Source of the DNA: an uncultured Candidatus Melainabacteria bacterium
Lineage (GTDB): Bacteria > Cyanobacteriota > Vampirovibrionia > Gastranaerophilales > Gastranaerophilaceae
Length of the DNA stretch: 39,656 bases
NCBI GenBank assembly: GCA_934757245.1
Contig: CAKVLH010000015.1
Span: 1-39,656 of the forward strand
Reading direction: 5' to 3'
Shown: one piece after another, positions 32,992 to 39,656 of the stretch
How positions within the stretch are numbered: the first letter of the stretch is position 1
Layout of the letters: each line of letters opens with the position of its first letter
The notes under the pieces: generated by a model
What the model was told of the DNA's origin: nothing
What the model saw: only the letters and a program-made list of their open reading frames with translations
Database searches by the model: none
Program-made: the position numbers and the translations under genes

Positions 32992-34065
32992 CTAAATCAC
33001 CGTACTTTCTTTGTCTTTATCCATAATATCTTTGTTTGCAAGCTTACCCATGCTTTTCGCTTTTAATATTACATTTGCAACACTACCAACAGTTAGAGCG
33101 GTTGAGAATAAAATCCAAGCTTTGCCGGCATGCTTCATAAAGCCAGTAGTCCCTTCTTTGCCTGTCCATAAAGTTTTGCATGCTTTTGTGAATGATTTAC
33201 CGAATGTTTTTGAAATATCTACAAAATTTTCGCCTGCGTTTTTCATTCTTGCAGCCATTTTTGTACCAAATCCTTCGTTTGGTTTTGCTATATGACGTTT
33301 TCTATTCGCAATTGCATCAAAGAAATTGCTCCAACTGTCTTGTACTGCAAGTCCTACTGCTGCACCTGCCCAGGCATAAGATGCTAAACTTTTTGCTGTT
33401 TTTGTAGATGATACAATGCCTTGAATGATAGGAGTTGTTTCAGTTACTGAATCATTCAAGTTTTCGCCCATGTCTAATTTCTTAGCGATATTGTCGTAAT
33501 AAGAAACGCCTATATCTTTTTGAATCAAGTCTTTTCTAAAGAACTCAACGCTGTCGTAAACTTTTCTGTGCTGACGCATTGGATAAATATTTGCATTTTC
33601 ACCAGCTTCTTTTGGAAGAGGATATGAGATGTTTCTATAAGGCATTTCAATATCAACACCTGTTCCCCAGTAAACAGGGCGAGTAACGACATCGTTTGCT
33701 AAAGTTTTTCCTAAACCGTAAAGTACAACGCCAAGTGCCATATTTTTGCCGTTAAGTCCGGCAATTTTTTGTGATTTCGGTTTTAAATCATGCAACAAAT
33801 TAAACATTGCCATGAACATACCGCTACCAACTAGGTAAGGAATTATGCCCATAGACAAAAATTCGTAGAAATCTGAGTTTACATCTCCTAACAAACCTTT
33901 TTTAGGGTACTCAGTTAAAGCACTCGTTGTCTTATCATATTTCTGTAAAACTCTTGTACGCAAAGTATTTGGAAGCAATGTTGACTCGTCGTCAATCTTT
34001 TGCTTTTCTTCAGCTTTCGCTTTGAATTTTATGTTATTGTCTGAAAAATTTACCGGTCTAATCAT
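32992..34065 (-). CDS. 357-aa membrane protein, first gene of the GH13 operon
   Basis: The family is unrecognised. The N-terminus carries KFKAK at 13-17. Hydrophobic segments appear around 68-92, 107-122, 224-240 and 315-335, separated by basic and Pro-rich loops. One contains RPVYWGTGVDIEMPYRNISYPLP, a distinctive and probably conserved stretch. The C-terminal 20 residues are charged. GGGAT is nine bases before the ATG. Transcription likely starts in the AT-rich region 34080-34160. Its length and loop pattern resemble the N-terminal third of the next gene, so the two may share an ancestor or partner each other in the membrane. The role is unknown. Confidence 0.55.
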   Translation of the reverse strand: MIRPVNFSDNNIKFKAKAEEKQKIDDESTLLPNTLRTRVLQKYDKTTSALTEYPKKGLLGDVNSDFYEFLSMGIIPYLVGSGMFMAMFNLLHDLKPKSQKIAGLNGKNMALGVVLYGLGKTLANDVVTRPVYWGTGVDIEMPYRNISYPLPKEAGENANIYPMRQHRKVYDSVEFFRKDLIQKDIGVSYYDNIAKKLDMGENLNDSVTETTPIIQGIVSSTKTAKSLASYAWAGAAVGLAVQDSWSNFFDAIANRKRHIAKPNEGFGTKMAARMKNAGENFVDISKTFGKSFTKACKTLWTGKEGTTGFMKHAGKAWILFSTALTVGSVANVILKAKSMGKLANKDIMDKDKESTVI

Positions 34066-34230
34066 ACAAATAATCCCATTTGGTACCCTATATATATAAA
34101 GTCCTTAAAAAAATATAATTTGCTAGTTTAAGTGCATGAACTTAACATATTTTTACAATGGTTAAAAATACAACACACACCATATAAATTAACAAAAACA
34201 AACTTATTTTGCAATAACTGAGCAGAAATA

Positions 34231-34249
34231 AAATGTGCAATTTTTGCAC
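34231..34249 (-). terminator. Terminator candidate of the sugar porter
   Basis: Perfect hairpin GTGCAA (34235-34240), TTT loop, TTGCAC (34244-34249). On the minus strand it is followed by ATTTTATTT. The stem is short, so strength is moderate. Confidence 0.5.
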
Positions 34250-34270
34250 CAACTTTACGAAAAAATAAAA

Positions 34271-34316
34271 CAAGTCTCGCTCATTCCCTCCCCTTGGGGG
34301 AGGGCTAGGGAGAGGG
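34271..34316 (+). repeat. CCCTCTCC-type palindromic repeat
   Basis: CAAGTCTCGCTCATTCCCTCC-CCTTGGGGG-AGGGCTAGGGAGAGGG. It has the same CAAGTCTCG lead and layout as the copy at 22118 and lies downstream of the sugar porter on its strand. Confidence 0.85.
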
Positions 34317-34366
34317 TTTTATTTTCTTGTAAAACTTCGTAACGGCAATTTACTTAAATTTTTAAT

Positions 34367-35728
34367 CTAACATCCGAATTTTCTTGGCGCAACACCTTTA
34401 CGCCAGTTTGATTCGATTTGTTCCAAAGAAATTCCTTTTGTTTCCGGCACAAAGAAATAAACAAAAATTATACACAATAATGAAACAAATCCGAACATCC
34501 AAAACGTCCAGGCTCCGCCAATTCTATGTAACAGAATCGGAAAACTTCCTACCACAAAGAAGTTGAATGCAAAGTTTGAAACAGTACAAATGCTCATTGC
34601 AACACCTCTTATTTTTAGAGGGAAAACTTCTGATACCAATATCCAACCTATTGGACCAAGGCTCATTGCAAAACAGATTATATAAGTTACCAAACTGCCA
34701 ACAGCAACCCATTTCAAACTTGAACCGAGAACACCTGCAAACGCAAATGAAGTTCCGAGGGCAAACAAACTTAGCATTACTCCGATTAAACCAAAATATA
34801 GCAAAGGTTTTCTGCCAAGTCTGTCTGTAAAGAATACGGCTACGATTGTCATAACAAAATTAACAACGCCAATTCCTGTTGTTGCATAAATTGCAGTAAG
34901 ATTGCTATCAAAACCTGCTGTTTTAAAGATTGTTGGTGCGTAATAAATTATTGTATTTATACCTGTACAAATTTGTGCAAACATAATTCCAACGCCGACA
35001 ACAAAAGGCATAATCATCCATTTTTTGAATTTGAATTTTTTATCTTGACCTTCAGAATTTAATGTTGTTTTAATATCTTGAATTTCTTTATCAGAATCAA
35101 CATCCGGCTCGATTTTCTTAAATACAGCCTTTGCTTCTTTATCTCTGTTTTTGCTAACCAACCAACGAGGAGTGTCTGACATCAAGCACATTCCGACAAA
35201 CAGTATTAATCCCGGTAATACGCCTGCAAAAAGCATCCAACGCCAATTATAAACCGCCTGAGCGAATGCTGCATTTATAAAATATGAAAATAAAATACCG
35301 GAAGTTATCGCCCATTGATAAAGCGATACTAGTGTTCCACGAAGGTTCTTAGGAGAAATTTCTGAAAGATAAAGTGGAACAACAAAATTAACAATACCGA
35401 CTGCAAATCCGACAAAAATCCTTGAAATAATCAGCACATAAACATTTGGAGCAAATGCGCACATTATTGAGCCGATTATAAAGATTACAGCGGTTGCCAT
35501 AATAATCTTTTTACGCCCAAACATATCAGCAAGAACACCATTTGTAGCGGCTCCGATTACTGCGCCAATAAGAACTGAGCTTACAAGAAATCCTTGCAAT
35601 GTATCTGGCAAGAGCCAAGTTTCATTAATAAAAAGTAGTGCTCCTGAAATTACTCCTGTATCGTAACCTGATAAAAGTCCGCCTAAAGACGCTACAATTG
35701 CCACAACATAAAGCCAAATGTATTTCAT
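34367..35728 (-). CDS. Sugar:proton symporter, MFS sugar porter family (XylE/GalP/AraE-like)
   Basis: This permease imports a hexose or pentose with protons. The 453-residue protein has 12 predicted helices and the sugar-porter signatures in order: GYDTGVISGA in helix 1, DMFGRKK between helices 2 and 3, RIFVGFAVGI, TPRWL before the central loop, QICTGINTIIYYAPTIF in helix 7, DRLGRKP, and PETKG near the end. The QxxxGxNxxxYY motif includes the sugar-contacting residues of XylE-type porters. AGAGGT precedes the ATG and a strong promoter is seen. The gene is alone but next to the GH13 operon, consistent with sugar use. The exact sugar cannot be told from sequence. Confidence 0.92.
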   Translation of the reverse strand: MKYIWLYVVAIVASLGGLLSGYDTGVISGALLFINETWLLPDTLQGFLVSSVLIGAVIGAATNGVLADMFGRKKIIMATAVIFIIGSIMCAFAPNVYVLIISRIFVGFAVGIVNFVVPLYLSEISPKNLRGTLVSLYQWAITSGILFSYFINAAFAQAVYNWRWMLFAGVLPGLILFVGMCLMSDTPRWLVSKNRDKEAKAVFKKIEPDVDSDKEIQDIKTTLNSEGQDKKFKFKKWMIMPFVVGVGIMFAQICTGINTIIYYAPTIFKTAGFDSNLTAIYATTGIGVVNFVMTIVAVFFTDRLGRKPLLYFGLIGVMLSLFALGTSFAFAGVLGSSLKWVAVGSLVTYIICFAMSLGPIGWILVSEVFPLKIRGVAMSICTVSNFAFNFFVVGSFPILLHRIGGAWTFWMFGFVSLLCIIFVYFFVPETKGISLEQIESNWRKGVAPRKFGC

Positions 35729-35760
35729 GTAAATACCTCTATAATAAACACTCTATTTAT

Positions 35761-35788
35761 ATTATAGCAGATGTTTTTTATGTTTAAA
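35761..35788 (-). promoter_or_regulatory. Sugar-porter promoter
   Basis: On the minus strand TTTAAA (35783-35788) is followed after 16 bp by a perfect TATAAT (35761-35766), about 33 bp from the ATG. No operator or CRE-like site is obvious. Confidence 0.6.
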
Positions 35789-35892
35789 GTCCTAAAAATT
35801 AATTAATTTAAAATAAACTATTCTATCAGAGAATGTATTTTCTAAAGATTTTGTTTAATATCCTCATGCGAAAAATCGCAGAAAGGAATAAT

Positions 35893-37212
35893 ATGAGTTT
35901 TAATCCATTGAAAGAAAAAGGTATGCCAATAGAAAAACAAATCAGAAATTGGCATCAGATAGTAGGAAAACCTTACAATAAAACAGAAGTAGACTGTTAC
36001 ACAAGAACACGTCAGATTTTGATGAATGGGATAGAAGTCGAAGCTTGGGGTTTTAAGCATCAACTAAACAGATTTATGCCAAATAACAATGAAAAGCAGT
36101 TAATTGCATTAATTAGCAGAGTTGAAGATTCACAGCAAGCGACTGCGAATTGGATGGGGCCTGCCGACCAATCAGTTTTAGAAACAACATTGGCTTATGA
36201 ACAAGTTGCTGTAGATTTAACAGCTTGGATGGCGCAAAATGAACCTGATGAATATGTTAAAGAAACTTTTGATTTCGGTTTGTTAGAAGATTTTGACCAC
36301 TTGTACAGATACAGTCAATTTGCCTATATGGAAGAAGGAATTGAACCAAATGACATTGTTCAAAATCAAACTGACGTAATAGTTGGACGTCCGACTCAGC
36401 ATCATCATAATGATAACGGCTTAAGAATTCGAAAACATTATGATAAAACAAAAGCGCATCCGCAGACAAAAGTGAACATTTTAACACTCTTATCGGGTGA
36501 ACAACAAACACATAATTACTACGCAGAACATGGATTTATGTACGGAAACCATGTTCTAAGAGAAACTTATGCAGAAATTAAAGATGTTGAAGAAGAACAC
36601 GTTACAATGTACGAATCTTTAATTGACCCGAATGAAACCTTGTGGGAAAAATTCCTTATCCACGAATTCACGGAGGTTTGTAACTACTACACTTGTATGG
36701 AAGACGAAACAGACAAAGATATTAAAAAGGTTTGGGAATTATTTTTAGATATTGAACTCGGACACCTTCAAGTTGCAGCAAATTTATTCCAAACATATGA
36801 ACATCGTGATGCGGAAGAAATTATTGGCTCTGAAATCGTAATTCCTTGTCGATTTAAAAGCCAAAAAGCTTATGTACAGAAAGTTTTGGAATCAGAAGTT
36901 GACAAGCGCCTTGAATCAGAAGGCAAGTTTACAACAATAGATAATTTAGCAAAAGATTGGCCAAGTTATAAAGTTCAAAGTAAGCAAAATGAATTAAGCT
37001 CTCCTAGTGAAAACGCTATAAGATTAGCATTCTTGCATAAAAAACGCGATATTATTTCTGTGGACAAGGATTTAGCGGATAAAGAAACAAAAATCCTAAA
37101 AAAGGGACTTCAAACAGAACTTGTTGCAAATAACACAGTCATGCCGGACGAATTAGAAAAAATGATTAAAGAACATGAAAAATTGAAAGATAAAAAAGAA
37201 AAGTTGATATAA
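35893..37212 (+). CDS. Ferritin-like diiron-fold protein, unusually long
   Basis: The 439-residue protein has the metal-binding layout of ferritin-like four-helix bundles: E203, E233xxH236, a Glu at 258 or 261, and E288xxH291 (E-ExxH-E-ExxH). An earlier helix pair with E103 and E132xxxH136 could be part of a second bundle. The C-terminal 130 residues are helical and very Lys/Glu-rich. ATG 35893 is chosen because GAAAGGAAT lies just before it, and the 20 upstream residues from 35833 are hydrophobic and lack a ribosome site. A short TGCGA/TCGCA hairpin precedes the site. Diiron proteins of this kind include rubrerythrins, bacterioferritins and oxygenases; the substrate or reaction here is unknown. 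Confidence 0.65.
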   Translation: MSFNPLKEKGMPIEKQIRNWHQIVGKPYNKTEVDCYTRTRQILMNGIEVEAWGFKHQLNRFMPNNNEKQLIALISRVEDSQQATANWMGPADQSVLETTLAYEQVAVDLTAWMAQNEPDEYVKETFDFGLLEDFDHLYRYSQFAYMEEGIEPNDIVQNQTDVIVGRPTQHHHNDNGLRIRKHYDKTKAHPQTKVNILTLLSGEQQTHNYYAEHGFMYGNHVLRETYAEIKDVEEEHVTMYESLIDPNETLWEKFLIHEFTEVCNYYTCMEDETDKDIKKVWELFLDIELGHLQVAANLFQTYEHRDAEEIIGSEIVIPCRFKSQKAYVQKVLESEVDKRLESEGKFTTIDNLAKDWPSYKVQSKQNELSSPSENAIRLAFLHKKRDIISVDKDLADKETKILKKGLQTELVANNTVMPDELEKMIKEHEKLKDKKEKLI

Positions 37213-37216
37213 AAGT

Positions 37217-37248
37217 AAAACTGCCTTCGCTATTGCGAAGGCAGTTTT
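37217..37248. terminator. Bidirectional terminator between the ferritin-like gene and the ATPase gene
   Basis: Perfect 14-bp stem AAAACTGCCTTCGC/GCGAAGGCAGTTTT with a TATT loop, flanked by A and T tracts. Confidence 0.9.
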
Positions 37249-37255
37249 GGTATAT

Positions 37256-39022
37256 TTATTTTTGCTTCCAAATCGCAGCTCTTAGTGAATTCAAAATCGC
37301 AATGATTGAAACTCCGACATCTGCAAAGACTGCGCCCCACATTGAAACAAAACCTAAACCGCCCAAGATTAAGAATACAAGTTTTATGCCAATTGCAAAA
37401 ACGATATTTTCTTTTACAATTGTCATAGTCTTTTTCGCTATCTTAATAGCAGATGCTACTTTTGATGGTTTATCATCCATAATTACCACATCGGCAGCTT
37501 CAATTGCAGCGTCTGAACCTAAACCGCCCATTGCAATTCCGACATCAGCTCTGGTTAAAACAGGTGCGTCATTGATTCCGTCGCCTATAAACGCCACAGC
37601 GCCTTTAGTTTGTGCAATTGCGTCTTCCAATTTTTCAACTTTGTTGGCAGGTAAAAGTTCTGCGTAGAATTTATCCAGACCGAGTTCTGCGCTTGCAGCT
37701 TCCGCTGTTCTATAAGAATCACCCGTAAGCATTTCTGTTTGAATTTTTAAGCGTTTCAACTCGTCAATTGCCGTTTTTGAATCCTTTTTTATTTCATCTG
37801 TAATTACAATATAGCCTTCAAGTTTGCCGTTAATTGCGACATAAACGACTGTTCCGTAAGTTTTTATCGGCTCAACATCAACAAGTTTCGCGTTGCCAAT
37901 CAAAACTTCTTTATCACCAATAATTGCTTTAATTCCATGACCCGCGATTTCTTGGATATCACTTGGTGTAAGTAATTCACCTTGATAAGCTGTTCTAATA
38001 GCCTTCGCAATAGGATGAAAAGAAGCGGATTCCGCAGAAGCCACGTATTTTAGCAAATCTTGATTTTTAGAATTGATTTCAACAACTTTGAAATTGCCTT
38101 TTGTCAACGTTCCTGTTTTATCAAAAACAGTCGTTTTTACTTTTGATAGCGCTTCCAAGTAGCTACTACCTTTTACGAGAATGCCGTTAGCAGAAGCACC
38201 GCCAATTCCAGCAAAAAACGTTAACGGAATTGAGATTACGAGTGCGCAAGGGCAAGAAATTACCAAAAATGTCAACGCTCTTTCTATATAAAATGGCGGA
38301 ATAAGTGCTATTATACAAGCAATAATCACAACTGCCGGAGTGTAATATCGCGCAAATTTCGTTATAAAGTTTTCGGCTTTAGCTTTTTTTGAAGAAGCGT
38401 TTTCAACTAATTCTAAAATCTTAGAAACAGTTGATTCCCCAAACGGTTTTGTAACTCGTATTTCTAATAAGCCATCAAGGTTAATACTTCCGCTAACGAT
38501 TTCATCTCCTGATTTTACGCTTCGTGGTAAAGATTCGCCTGTTAATGCGGATGTATCAATCGAAGCTCTGCCTTTTGTTACAATTCCGTCTAATGGAACT
38601 TTTTCGCCTGTTTTTACTGTTATTATATCGCCAATTTTTACTTCTTCCGGAGCAATTTTCTGCCCGTTTAAATTTGCATAATCAGGGCGGATATTCATCA
38701 GAGCGGTTATTGTGTCGCGAGATTTATCAACGGCTTTGTCCTGCATATATTCGCCGATTTGGTACAAAATCATTACCATTACGGCTTCGGGGAACTCTTT
38801 TATACAAATCGCGCCAACTGTTGCAAGCGCCATTAAAAAATTCTCATCAAAAACTCGTCCTCTTATAATATTTTTCAGCGCTTTAATAAAAATGTCATAT
38901 CCTATAACAAAATACGCTATTAAAAATAAAGGTTTAAACGTGTATCCTAAACTAAATAGGATAAGCGCGATTACAAGCCTAGGAATAACATATGTTTTAG
39001 CATCTTCTTCGTGTTCGCACAT
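37256..39022 (-). CDS. Zinc/cadmium/lead-exporting P1B-type ATPase
   Basis: This inner-membrane pump exports divalent metals using ATP (ZntA/CadA group). The 588-residue protein has TGES (161-164), the ion-pathway CPC (257-259), the phosphorylated D301 in DKTGTLTKG, an SxxSxHP-type block (SAESASFHPIA) and GDGINDAPVL. In the last helix pair it has GAVFADVGVSIIAILNSLR, whose Asp marks P1B-2 zinc pumps. There is no N-terminal HMA domain; only a CEHEED stretch precedes the first helix, so that length of cytosolic metal sensing is lost. ATG 39022 is chosen over an upstream extension because AAAGGAAC precedes it and the promoter would otherwise lie inside the gene. It is divergent from its SmtB-type repressor. 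Confidence 0.9.
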   Translation of the reverse strand: MCEHEEDAKTYVIPRLVIALILFSLGYTFKPLFLIAYFVIGYDIFIKALKNIIRGRVFDENFLMALATVGAICIKEFPEAVMVMILYQIGEYMQDKAVDKSRDTITALMNIRPDYANLNGQKIAPEEVKIGDIITVKTGEKVPLDGIVTKGRASIDTSALTGESLPRSVKSGDEIVSGSINLDGLLEIRVTKPFGESTVSKILELVENASSKKAKAENFITKFARYYTPAVVIIACIIALIPPFYIERALTFLVISCPCALVISIPLTFFAGIGGASANGILVKGSSYLEALSKVKTTVFDKTGTLTKGNFKVVEINSKNQDLLKYVASAESASFHPIAKAIRTAYQGELLTPSDIQEIAGHGIKAIIGDKEVLIGNAKLVDVEPIKTYGTVVYVAINGKLEGYIVITDEIKKDSKTAIDELKRLKIQTEMLTGDSYRTAEAASAELGLDKFYAELLPANKVEKLEDAIAQTKGAVAFIGDGINDAPVLTRADVGIAMGGLGSDAAIEAADVVIMDDKPSKVASAIKIAKKTMTIVKENIVFAIGIKLVFLILGGLGFVSMWGAVFADVGVSIIAILNSLRAAIWKQK

Positions 39023-39041
39023 AATTTGTTCCTTTTCTTTT

Positions 39042-39071
39042 ATTATAGTTGAACAACTATTCAACTGTCAA
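39042..39071 (-). promoter_or_regulatory. ATPase promoter with ArsR/SmtB operator in its spacer
   Basis: Minus-strand TTGACA (39066-39071) and TATAAT (39042-39047), both perfect, are 18 bp apart. The spacer is almost wholly the palindrome AGTTGAA-CAACTA-TTCAACT (39047-39066), a classic ArsR-family 12-2-12-like operator. Repressor binding would cover the polymerase site. Confidence 0.85.
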
Positions 39072-39108
39072 TATAATAACAAAAATTTGTTGCATTTCTT
39101 AATACAAT

Positions 39109-39138
39109 TTGACATTTGAACAAGTATTCAACTATAAT
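39109..39138 (+). promoter_or_regulatory. arsR-family gene promoter with matching operator
   Basis: Plus-strand TTGACA (39109-39114) and TATAAT (39133-39138) are 18 bp apart, with TTGAA-CAAGTA-TTCAA (39116-39131) between them. Transcription would start at about 39145, on the ATG of the repressor gene, leaving no leader. Confidence 0.85.
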
Positions 39139-39144
39139 GAACAA

Positions 39145-39474
39145 ATGGAAGCTATTAATACAGATATTATTGAAAAAGTTAAACCTAACATGCCTGACAT
39201 GACGCTTCTTTATGATTTGTCTGATTTTTTTAAACTTATGGGCGATAGCACCAGAATCCAATTATTATGGGCATTAGAAGAGAATGAAATGTGCGTTGGT
39301 GATTTGGCTTGTTTATTGAATATGACTAAATCGGCGGTTTCGCATCAGCTAAAGATTTTGAGAAGTGCAAAACTTGTTAAGGCTGAAAAGCGCGGAAAGA
39401 ATGTTTTTTATTCTCTAAGTGATAATCACGTAAGAACTGTGCTCGAAATGGCATTGGAACATATAGGGGAATAG
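39145..39474 (+). CDS. ArsR/SmtB-family zinc-responsive repressor
   Basis: This dimeric winged-helix repressor releases its operator when metal binds. The 109-residue protein has VGDLACLLNMTKSAVSHQLKILR as the recognition region and GKNVFYSLSDNHVRTVLEMALEHIGE as the last helix. D93, H95, H106 and E109 reproduce the spacing (+2, +11, +3) of the zinc site in SmtB/CzrA (D104, H106, H117, E120), so zinc sensing at the alpha-5 site is likely. C50 and C56 lie near the position of the CadC alpha-3 cysteines, but the full set is absent. The TTG-started longer frame from 39109 begins in the -35 box and is rejected. It controls itself and the divergent exporter. Confidence 0.93.
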   Translation: MEAINTDIIEKVKPNMPDMTLLYDLSDFFKLMGDSTRIQLLWALEENEMCVGDLACLLNMTKSAVSHQLKILRSAKLVKAEKRGKNVFYSLSDNHVRTVLEMALEHIGE

Positions 39475-39517
39475 AGTATCTAAAAACAGATGTGCTTAGA
39501 TGTTCTATTGAATGTCG

Positions 39518-39563
39518 CCCCACCCCTTGAGGGAGGGTCGAAATCTTTGATTTCGGGGTGGGG
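39518..39563 (+). terminator. Nested hairpin after the repressor gene, probable terminator
   Basis: CCCCACCCC (39518-39526) pairs with GGGGTGGGG (39555-39563). Inside it CGAAATC-TTT-GATTTCG (39539-39555) forms a second stem. TTCTTTT follows. The outer arms resemble the dispersed CCC/GGG repeats, so this may be a repeat used as a terminator. Confidence 0.6.
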
Positions 39564-39583
39564 TTCTTTTAATTAGTTTATAA

Positions 39584-39651
39584 CACCCTCTCCCGCCTTC
39601 GGCACCCTCTCCATGTAGAATTGAAAAAGGAGAGGGGAGCGAGACTTGCTT
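39584..39651 (-). repeat. Inverted copy of the CCCTCTCC-type repeat at the window edge
   Basis: The minus strand reads CAAGTCTCGCTCCCCTCTCC then GGAGAGGGTG...GGGAGAGGGTG, the same lead and layout as 22118 and 34271 but with a longer central spacer. Confidence 0.8.
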
Positions 39652-39656
39652 GTTTG

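Larger units (their letters stand above)
34066..34366. other. AT-rich intergenic spacer with repeat and terminator
   Basis: This 301-bp gap between two minus-strand genes has no ORF. It holds, from right to left, the CCCTCTCC-type repeat (34271-34316), a hairpin that can end the sugar-porter transcript (34235-34249) and AT-rich DNA that presumably contains the promoter for the 357-aa membrane gene. No clear -35/-10 pair can be fixed. Confidence 0.6.

Noticed and set aside
39109..39144. TTG start of the ArsR-family protein
   Set aside because: It would put the start codon inside the -35 box and the operator inside the gene.

Overview
The window is a low-GC bacterial chromosome segment with densely packed genes on both strands. 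It encodes a diderm envelope toolkit: an AsmA-like protein, two TonB-type proteins, ExbB and two ExbD proteins. It also has a VKOR-DsbA fusion of the kind common in Cyanobacteria and several very large uncharacterised proteins, and it shows no photosynthesis genes. My best guess is a non-photosynthetic gut cyanobacterial relative (Melainabacteria/Vampirovibrionia, Gastranaerophilales type). This is inferred from gene content and composition, because no rRNA or tRNA is present to settle it.

Region by region. 1-2.9 kb: the end of an AsmA-like gene, then a tight operon of VKOR-DsbA disulfide generator, QueH (queuosine) and a small Cys-rich DUF6485-type protein. 2.9-3.15 kb: an unassigned, relatively GC-rich intergenic stretch. 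3.15-7.1 kb: clpB convergent with serS across a shared terminator. 7.1-9.2 kb: a long leader and three ribosomal genes (rpsH, rplF, rplR), a piece of the spc operon separated from its usual neighbours, with hairpin-rich spacers. 9.2-11.6 kb (minus): a MerR regulator, tsf and rpsB. 11.9-19.5 kb: one 2513-aa protein with an EF-hand, a hydrophobic segment, an HD domain and long helical repeats. A dispersed palindromic repeat has been absorbed in frame into this gene. 19.5-23.8 kb: a small conserved protein, a secreted TonB-C-domain protein, class II fructose-bisphosphate aldolase, a 600-bp repeat-rich spacer and a phosphomannomutase/phosphoglucomutase. 23.8-28.6 kb (minus): a glycine-zipper envelope protein, TonB, ExbB, two ExbD proteins and a DUF4013-like membrane protein, together a proton-driven envelope energising module. 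28.7-34.1 kb (minus): an operon of two uncharacterised membrane-associated proteins and a GH13 alpha-amylase-family protein without a signal peptide. 34.4-35.7 kb: a sugar porter. 35.9-37.2 kb: a ferritin-like diiron protein. 37.3-39.5 kb: a divergent zinc/cadmium efflux module (P1B ATPase and SmtB/CzrA-type repressor) with an unusually clean symmetric promoter-operator region.

Themes. Central carbon metabolism (fba, pgm, GH13, sugar porter) suggests a sugar-fermenting lifestyle. Translation and chaperone genes have strong Shine-Dalgarno sites, but two genes (20077 and 39145) appear to be leaderless. Intergenic DNA carries at least three repeat types: a CCCTCTCC-type palindrome, a roughly 110-bp tandem element with nested hairpins, and long imperfect palindromes built from repeated short words.

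No transposase, CRISPR array, rRNA or tRNA was recognised.
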